A stretch of 8,445 bases of DNA, from positions 1 through 8,445 of the forward strand of contig JAUWOI010000172.1 in NCBI GenBank assembly GCA_030612185.1. The letters run 5' to 3'. Under the pieces are notes generated by a model. That model was given only the letters and a program-made list of their open reading frames with translations. It was not told the DNA's origin and made no database searches. This DNA comes from Anaerolineae bacterium (GTDB lineage Bacteria > Chloroflexota > Anaerolineae > B4-G1). The position numbers and the translations under genes are program-made. Positions 5,707 to 8,445 of the stretch are shown here, one piece after another (positions within the stretch are counted from its first letter, which is position 1; every line of letters starts with the position of its first letter).

Positions 5707-5757
5707 CTAACTAACCAACCAACCAACCAACTAACTAACTAACACACTAACCAACAC
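5707..5757. repeat. TTGG/TTAG simple repeat at the pyrB 3' end, inverted relative to the others
   Basis: About 51 bp of CTAAC/CCAAC units on the plus strand, so the TTGG-rich strand is here the mRNA strand. It encodes the PyrB tail LVSVLVS and its stop, then the 33-nt gap up to the ribosome binding site of the four-helix-bundle gene. The other TTGG-family arrays in the cluster lie in the opposite orientation. Confidence 0.9.
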
Positions 5758-6663
5758 CGCCATCCGCACCCACACCCCATTAGCGGCCTGGCGGAAGTAG
5801 GCCGCGCCGGGCAGGTCGTCTACGTCGGTCGCGATCTCGTCCACACGTGGCAGCGGGTGCATGATGGTGACGTCGGGATTGGTGCGCTCGATCAGCGCCC
5901 GGTCCACGACGTAACTTCCCCGCAGCCGCTCGTACTCGGCCAGATCGCCGAAGCGCTCGCGTTGGATGCGGGTGACGTAGAGCACGTCGCACGCTGGCAT
6001 CGCGGCCGCCAGATCGCTGGTCTCGTGCAGCGTGAGCCCCTGCTGCCGCAGCCCAGCGGTGATCGCCGGGGGCAGTGCCAGCGCCGGGGGTGAGATGAGG
6101 GTGAGCGTGACGTCCCAGTGGGCCAGCGCGCGGGAGAGCGAGTGGACAGTGCGGCCATGCTTAAGGTCTCCGGCCAGCCCAACCCGCAATCCATCTATTT
6201 GGCCTCGTTCGCGCTGGATGGTGTAGAGGTCGAGCAATGCCTGGGTGGGGTGCTCGCCCATGCCGTCTCCGGCGTTGATGAGCGGGACCGTCGCGCCTGC
6301 GGCGGCCTCCTGCGCCGAGCCGGCCGCCGGGTGGCGTTGGACGATGACGTCGGCGTAGCCGGATATGACACGCGCAGCGTCGGCCAGTGTCTCTCCTTTG
6401 GCGGCCGAGGAACTCTTCGCCGCCTCCGCGACGGAGATCACGTCGCCGCCCAGCCGGTGCATAGCGGCCTCGAAACTGAGGCGCGTGCGGGTGCTGGGCT
6501 CGTAGAACAGAGTAGCGAGGACGCGACCGTGCAGCAAGTCCAGTTTTGGTTCTTCCTGGCACCAGTCTTCGAATCGTGCTGCTTGCTCCAAGATCAGCAC
6601 AATCTCCTCTTTGCTGAGGTCGCCGATGGCGGTGATGTCCCGTCCTGCTAGTGGATTAGGCAT
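5731..6663 (-). CDS. pyrB: Aspartate carbamoyltransferase catalytic chain
   Basis: Condenses carbamoyl phosphate with aspartate to N-carbamoyl-aspartate, the committed UMP step. The 310 residues show the carbamoyl-phosphate motif FYEPSTRTRLSFE (STRTR 57-61), the mobile-loop SSAAKGET (Lys89 region), QRHP (109-112), EHPTQALLDLYTI (137-149), the aspartate-domain GDLKHGRTVHSL (165-176), YVTRIQRERF (229-238) and MHPLPRVDEI (268-277). The family's C-terminal YFRQ..NG.WVRMA is present. It is followed by LVSVLVS, which is encoded by simple repeat. The ATG at 6663 has AGGAGG at 6669-6674 with a 5-nt spacer. The frame is open to 6825, but that portion crosses the terminator and promoter. No pyrI regulatory chain follows. 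Expression is probably set by the upstream attenuator. Confidence 0.96.
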   Translation of the reverse strand: MPNPLAGRDITAIGDLSKEEIVLILEQAARFEDWCQEEPKLDLLHGRVLATLFYEPSTRTRLSFEAAMHRLGGDVISVAEAAKSSSAAKGETLADAARVISGYADVIVQRHPAAGSAQEAAAGATVPLINAGDGMGEHPTQALLDLYTIQRERGQIDGLRVGLAGDLKHGRTVHSLSRALAHWDVTLTLISPPALALPPAITAGLRQQGLTLHETSDLAAAMPACDVLYVTRIQRERFGDLAEYERLRGSYVVDRALIERTNPDVTIMHPLPRVDEIATDVDDLPGAAYFRQAANGVWVRMAVLVSVLVS

Positions 6664-6805
6664 GTCTTCCTCCTGTTGGTGTGATATAAAAAAAGACCTT
6701 TGGACGGGTGTCCAAAGGTCGGGGAAAACGATGTGAGCGGGGAGGAATGCGATCTCCCCGTGCGTTCCGTGACTGTAAATTGGCTGTGAGCCATTCTCCA
6801 GACAT
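6656..6805 (-). CDS. Candidate pyr leader peptide ORF (possibly leaderless)
   Basis: A 49-codon ORF beginning MSGEWLTANLQSR. Its ATG (6805-6803) lies 8 bp beyond the -10 box, about where transcription should start, so it could be read as a leaderless message. It passes through the pyrimidine run (6721-6728) and the whole terminator hairpin, and its stop (6658-6656) overlaps the first codons of pyrB. An alternative ATG at 6794-6792 opens a 48-codon ORF (MAHSQFTVTER...) that also crosses the terminator and stops at 6648; its GGAG is too close to be a good ribosome binding site. By analogy with enterobacterial pyrL, translation of either would block the terminator only if RNA polymerase is slowed by low UTP. 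No homology is visible, so this rests on position alone. Confidence 0.35.
   Translation of the reverse strand: MSGEWLTANLQSRNARGDRIPPRSHRFPRPLDTRPKVFFYITPTGGRHA
6688..6720 (-). terminator. Intrinsic terminator in the pyrB leader (attenuator)
   Basis: On the minus strand GACCTTTGGAC and GTCCAAAGGTC form a perfect 11-bp stem with the 4-nt loop ACCC, followed directly by seven T residues. It ends 24 nt before the pyrB start and lies about 85 nt after the expected transcription start. No gene precedes it on this strand, so its place in a leader means attenuation rather than termination of an upstream gene. Confidence 0.9.
6739..6768 (-). promoter_or_regulatory. Mutually exclusive hairpins in the pyrB leader
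   Basis: In the minus-strand RNA, GGAACGC (6768-6762) can pair with GCAUUCC (6750-6744). Alternatively GGGGAG (6759-6754) can pair with CUCCCC (6744-6739). The second pairing cannot coexist with the first except as a pseudoknot. GGGGAGA can also pair with UUUUCCCC (6728-6721). This could form part of an antitermination switch, but I find no clear sequence that would open the terminator stem. Confidence 0.4.
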
Positions 6806-6813
6806 CGGGCAGG

Positions 6814-6842
6814 AGTATACCGCAAACGAGGGAAAGTGTCAA
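6814..6842 (-). promoter_or_regulatory. Sigma70-type promoter of the pyr cluster
   Basis: On the minus strand TTGACA (6842-6837) and TATACT (6819-6814) are separated by exactly 17 bp, a near-consensus housekeeping promoter. Expected transcription start is G6806 or A6805. It is the only strong promoter seen upstream of pyrB and faces away from the plus-strand promoter 24 bp further right. Confidence 0.8.
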
Positions 6843-6849
6843 GCCGCAG

Positions 6850-6873
6850 TTGGCCGGTTGGCCGGTTGCAACC
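6850..6873. repeat. TTGGCCGG repeat and palindrome between divergent promoters
   Basis: TTGGCCGG occurs twice plus a partial copy (6850-6868), followed by the 10-bp palindrome GGTTGCAACC (6864-6873) that overlaps the plus-strand -35 box. The placement between the two divergent -35 boxes would suit an operator, though it may simply be another member of the local TTGG repeat family. Confidence 0.5.
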
Positions 6874-6894
6874 TGGGCGGGACTATGATAGAAT
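6866..6894 (+). promoter_or_regulatory. Candidate plus-strand promoter
   Basis: TTGCAA (6866-6871) and TAGAAT (6889-6894) with a 17-bp spacer. The -10 box matches consensus at 5 of 6 positions and the -35 box at 4 of 6. It would drive the DUF433 remnant and the UPF0175-DUF3368 pair. Confidence 0.45.
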
Positions 6895-6930
6895 GTAAGT
6901 AGGCCAGACTGTCTGAGTGGAGGAAACGAT

Positions 6931-7091
6931 ATGACCGATTGTCCTCCTCTGACGTTGGCTCAGGGCTACGACGCACTGACTATTATCAAGAGCATAAGGC
7001 CGAGATTGAGAGTGAGATCGCAGCCGATGAGGAGGCGCTGGCCTGGGTTGCGTTTTGGCACGCCGAGCGGTATAATTGGCGCAGAGCATGA
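6931..7091 (+). pseudogene. Frameshifted, N-terminally truncated DUF433-type antitoxin remnant
   Basis: From the ATG at 6931 (with GGAGG at 6919-6923) one frame reads MTDCPPLTLAQGYDALT. That matches the C-terminal helix entry of DUF433 proteins (yPhLTlaqvyaAL). After about 6978 the match continues in another frame as YYQEHKAEIESEIAADE...AFWHAERYNWRRA with a stop at 7089-7091. Joining the two frames restores the usual 'AL.YY.eHkaEIe.Ei', so one base seems to be lost near 6975-6979. The N-terminal DNA-binding half of a DUF433 protein is missing. The first frame alone continues to 7101 as a 56-residue basic peptide with no family resemblance. DUF433 genes commonly pair with PIN/Mut7-C-type toxins. 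A live short product or a sequencing error cannot be excluded. Confidence 0.6.
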
Positions 7092-7112
7092 TGATAGTTG
7101 AGGTGATCGGCT

Positions 7113-7607
7113 ATGCCAGTGATTACGAAAGAGATTGAGTTAACCCCTCCTGACGTGGCCAGAGCAATCCGGCTGTTTAGTACTGGTGATCTGGCCTGGC
7201 TTAGGGAACTGATCCAGACCGAGGGTGACGAGAGGGTTGTGCAGGCACTGGAGACTCGCCGTGCTCTGCGTGCAGCCGAGGAAGTGGATCGGGACGCGAC
7301 CATCAACCTGTGGCTGGAGCAACTGGATGCCTGGGAATCCGAAGGGCACGGTGGAAATCTGTACGATGTGTTGCATGAGGCTATTGATGCCTTCCTTGAG
7401 GCGCACCCACAAGCGCGGCTGGAAGCAGCCCTCGATCTCTGGCAGCGCGAGTACGTCACGCTGGGCAAGGCGGCCGAATTAGCCAGCCTTACCCTCTGGG
7501 ATTTCAAGGCTGTGCTGCGCCAGCGTGGGATTCCCATCATTGTCGAGGCCAGACCTGCCACAGAGATGGACTCGATGATTGCTGCCTACGAACGGACGGG
7601 CCCGTGA
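7113..7607 (+). CDS. UPF0175 family antitoxin-type protein with extended N-terminal region
   Basis: A 164-residue protein. The C-terminal segment ALDLWQREYVTLGKAAELASLTLWDFKAVLRQRGIPIIVE (106-145) matches UPF0175, a small winged-helix-like family often encoded next to DUF3368 PIN-like toxins and presumed to be the antitoxin. The first 100 or so residues are mostly helical and acidic (ELIQTEGDERVVQALETRRALRAAEEVDRD) and are not part of the minimal domain; they may bind the toxin. The ATG at 7113 has GAGGTG about 7 nt upstream. The stop overlaps the GTG start of the next gene by 4 nt (GTGA), typical of an antitoxin-toxin pair translated together. Antitoxin function is inferred from family and context. 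Confidence 0.8.
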   Translation: MPVITKEIELTPPDVARAIRLFSTGDLAWLRELIQTEGDERVVQALETRRALRAAEEVDRDATINLWLEQLDAWESEGHGGNLYDVLHEAIDAFLEAHPQARLEAALDLWQREYVTLGKAAELASLTLWDFKAVLRQRGIPIIVEARPATEMDSMIAAYERTGP

Positions 7608-8122
7608 TCGTCAGTGATACTAATATTCTTGGCTCTTTCGCTGCAGCCAGGGCCATCTCCTTGCTCCTGAAAACGTTGCGAGTTGATGTTATCCACGTTT
7701 CACCTGGCGTGCATGATGAACTGGCTGCCGGCCAGGCGGCGGGTGTTGAGCACCTCGGCGTCATTGAGAATCTGGTCAGTGCTGGATCGCTCCGGCTCAT
7801 TGATCTCCCCGATGAAGACCGGCCGCACATGGCAAGTCTCCCGCCCTCGTTCAAACGGGGCGAGCGAGAGGCCGTGGCCATCGCGATGCGCACGAGTGCG
7901 ACCTTGCTCTCAAACGAGAAACGTGTTGTCAATTTTTGTCTCCGCCAGGGTGTGAAATGTCTTGACTTGGTTACGCTTCTTCGCTACGTATGGCTGCGTG
8001 GTGTGGCTACCCGAGCCGAAGTTCGCACGCTCATCCGACAAATGGAGAGGGTCGAGGGCCTGGTCATCAAGGGCGTTGGCTGGAGAGAGGTCTTTATCGA
8101 GCAGGATGGGGAGAGGGAATAA
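7604..8122 (+). CDS. DUF3368 PIN-like domain protein (putative toxin nuclease)
   Basis: A 172-residue protein with a PIN-like plan. It opens M(GTG)IVSDTNIL (Asp5), has VHDEL (Glu39), then KRGEREAVAIA (Glu87/Glu89), LLSNEKRVVNFC (Glu105) and CLDLVTLLRYVWLRGV (119-134). PIN nucleases use a cluster of three or four acidic residues to hold Mg2+ and cut RNA. Here the third position, usually Asp-Asp or Asn-Asp, reads Asn-Glu, which keeps the charge but is a conservative change. The start overlaps the UPF0175 stop by 4 nt. Together the two look like an intact type II toxin-antitoxin module. The RNA target and toxicity cannot be told from sequence. Confidence 0.82.
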   Translation: MIVSDTNILGSFAAARAISLLLKTLRVDVIHVSPGVHDELAAGQAAGVEHLGVIENLVSAGSLRLIDLPDEDRPHMASLPPSFKRGEREAVAIAMRTSATLLSNEKRVVNFCLRQGVKCLDLVTLLRYVWLRGVATRAEVRTLIRQMERVEGLVIKGVGWREVFIEQDGERE

Positions 8123-8127
8123 CCTCA

Positions 8128-8445
8128 CTGATCCGGCGACCGAAGTTCTGCATTGCTCTGATCCTTATTCTGGCCGCAGCCCTTCGCTTCTACGGCCTCA
8201 ATTGGGATGGCAGCATCGGCGCGCACCCGGACGAGCGGTATATCGTTGGGGTGGCGGAGAGCCTGCGCTGGCCTGAACGACTTAACCCCTTTGACGTTGC
8301 CCCCGGCTATGCCTACGGCCACCTGCCGCTGTACCTGCTGGCACAGGTCGCGGGCCTATTTCACTACGCCGACCCGCTCCTGGTGGGGCGAGCGCTGGCA
8401 CCGCTTTTTGACCTGGGTACGGTGGCGCTGACCTTCGCGCTGGGC
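8128..8445 (+). CDS. GT-C membrane glycosyltransferase, N-terminal part (continues past window)
   Basis: The open frame reads IRRPKFCIALILILAAALRFYGLNWDGSIGAHPDERYIV and on through YGHLPLYLLAQVAGLF to the window edge, 106 codons from 8128. A first membrane helix (about residues 8-21) is followed by an extracytoplasmic loop with HPDER. The Asp-Glu pair there is typical of polyprenyl-phosphate-sugar dependent (ArnT/PMT-like) glycosyltransferases. More hydrophobic helices follow. There is no ATG, GTG or TTG in frame between the upstream stop and the first membrane helix. CTG at 8128, 11 nt after GAGAGG, is used here as a provisional start, and an ATA or ATT start is possible. An N-terminal frameshift is the main alternative; the ATG at 8106 is in a different frame. 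It begins 5 nt after the PIN-like gene. Confidence 0.75.
   Translation, partial: MIRRPKFCIALILILAAALRFYGLNWDGSIGAHPDERYIVGVAESLRWPERLNPFDVAPGYAYGHLPLYLLAQVAGLFHYADPLLVGRALAPLFDLGTVALTFALG

Noticed and set aside
4271..5757. CRISPR array or telomere-like repeat
   Set aside because: Units are 4-12 bp, contiguous and without unique spacers of constant size, and they lie inside or between pyr genes.
6786..6810. PyrR-binding loop in the pyrB leader
   Set aside because: GUCUGGAGAAUGGCU looks vaguely like the PyrR consensus but lacks the conserved loop and stem; resemblance is too weak.
6664..6825. Extension of pyrB in frame to 6825
   Set aside because: It would start inside the promoter and cross the terminator; the ATG at 6663 has AGGAGG and the family N-terminus.

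Overview
The window holds a nearly complete de novo pyrimidine (UMP) biosynthesis cluster on the minus strand and a short accessory region on the plus strand. Gene content points to a Chloroflexota (Anaerolineae/Caldilineae-like) bacterium. The pointers are a long-form PyrF starting WLCIGLDP, a PyrD/PyrK type 1B dihydroorotate dehydrogenase, a four-helix-bundle '23S rRNA intervening-sequence' type protein, UPF0175/DUF3368 and DUF433 toxin-antitoxin-type genes, a GT-C membrane glycosyltransferase with a HPDER motif, high GC and many short tandem repeats. This assignment is inference; there is no marker RNA in the window.

Minus strand, in order of transcription from the right: a strong sigma70-type promoter (6814-6842); a roughly 140-nt leader with competing hairpins, candidate leader ORFs and an intrinsic terminator (6688-6720); pyrB (aspartate transcarbamylase); a four-helix-bundle protein gene; pyrF; pyrE; pyrD; pyrK; a 5-formyltetrahydrofolate cyclo-ligase gene; a small HicB-like gene; and pyrC (dihydroorotase), which runs off the left edge. 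Several junctions overlap or nearly touch (pyrF/pyrE ATGA, four-helix gene/pyrF 8 nt, HicB-like/pyrC 8-nt gap), so most of the cluster is probably one transcription unit. Together pyrB, pyrC, pyrD/K, pyrE and pyrF turn carbamoyl phosphate and aspartate into UMP. The carAB genes are not seen here.

The most unusual trait is a set of short tandem repeats of 4, 7, 8 or 12 bp at almost every gene junction and also inside reading frames. TTGG-type repeats encode the N-termini of PyrE (TNQL units) and PyrF (TNKL units), the C-terminal tail of PyrB, and internal loops of PyrK and the cyclo-ligase. An ATTCGTAR 8-mer array separates pyrE from pyrD, and PyrF carries a separate insertion with a 39-bp direct repeat. 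The leader in front of pyrB resembles the arrangement of the enterobacterial pyrBI/pyrL attenuator: promoter, short ORF, pyrimidine run, terminator, structural gene.

Plus strand, from 6866: a back-to-back promoter, a frameshifted DUF433 antitoxin remnant, an apparently intact UPF0175-DUF3368 (PIN-like) toxin-antitoxin pair overlapping by 4 nt, and the first 106 codons of a membrane glycosyltransferase that has no ordinary start codon and leaves the window at the right edge.
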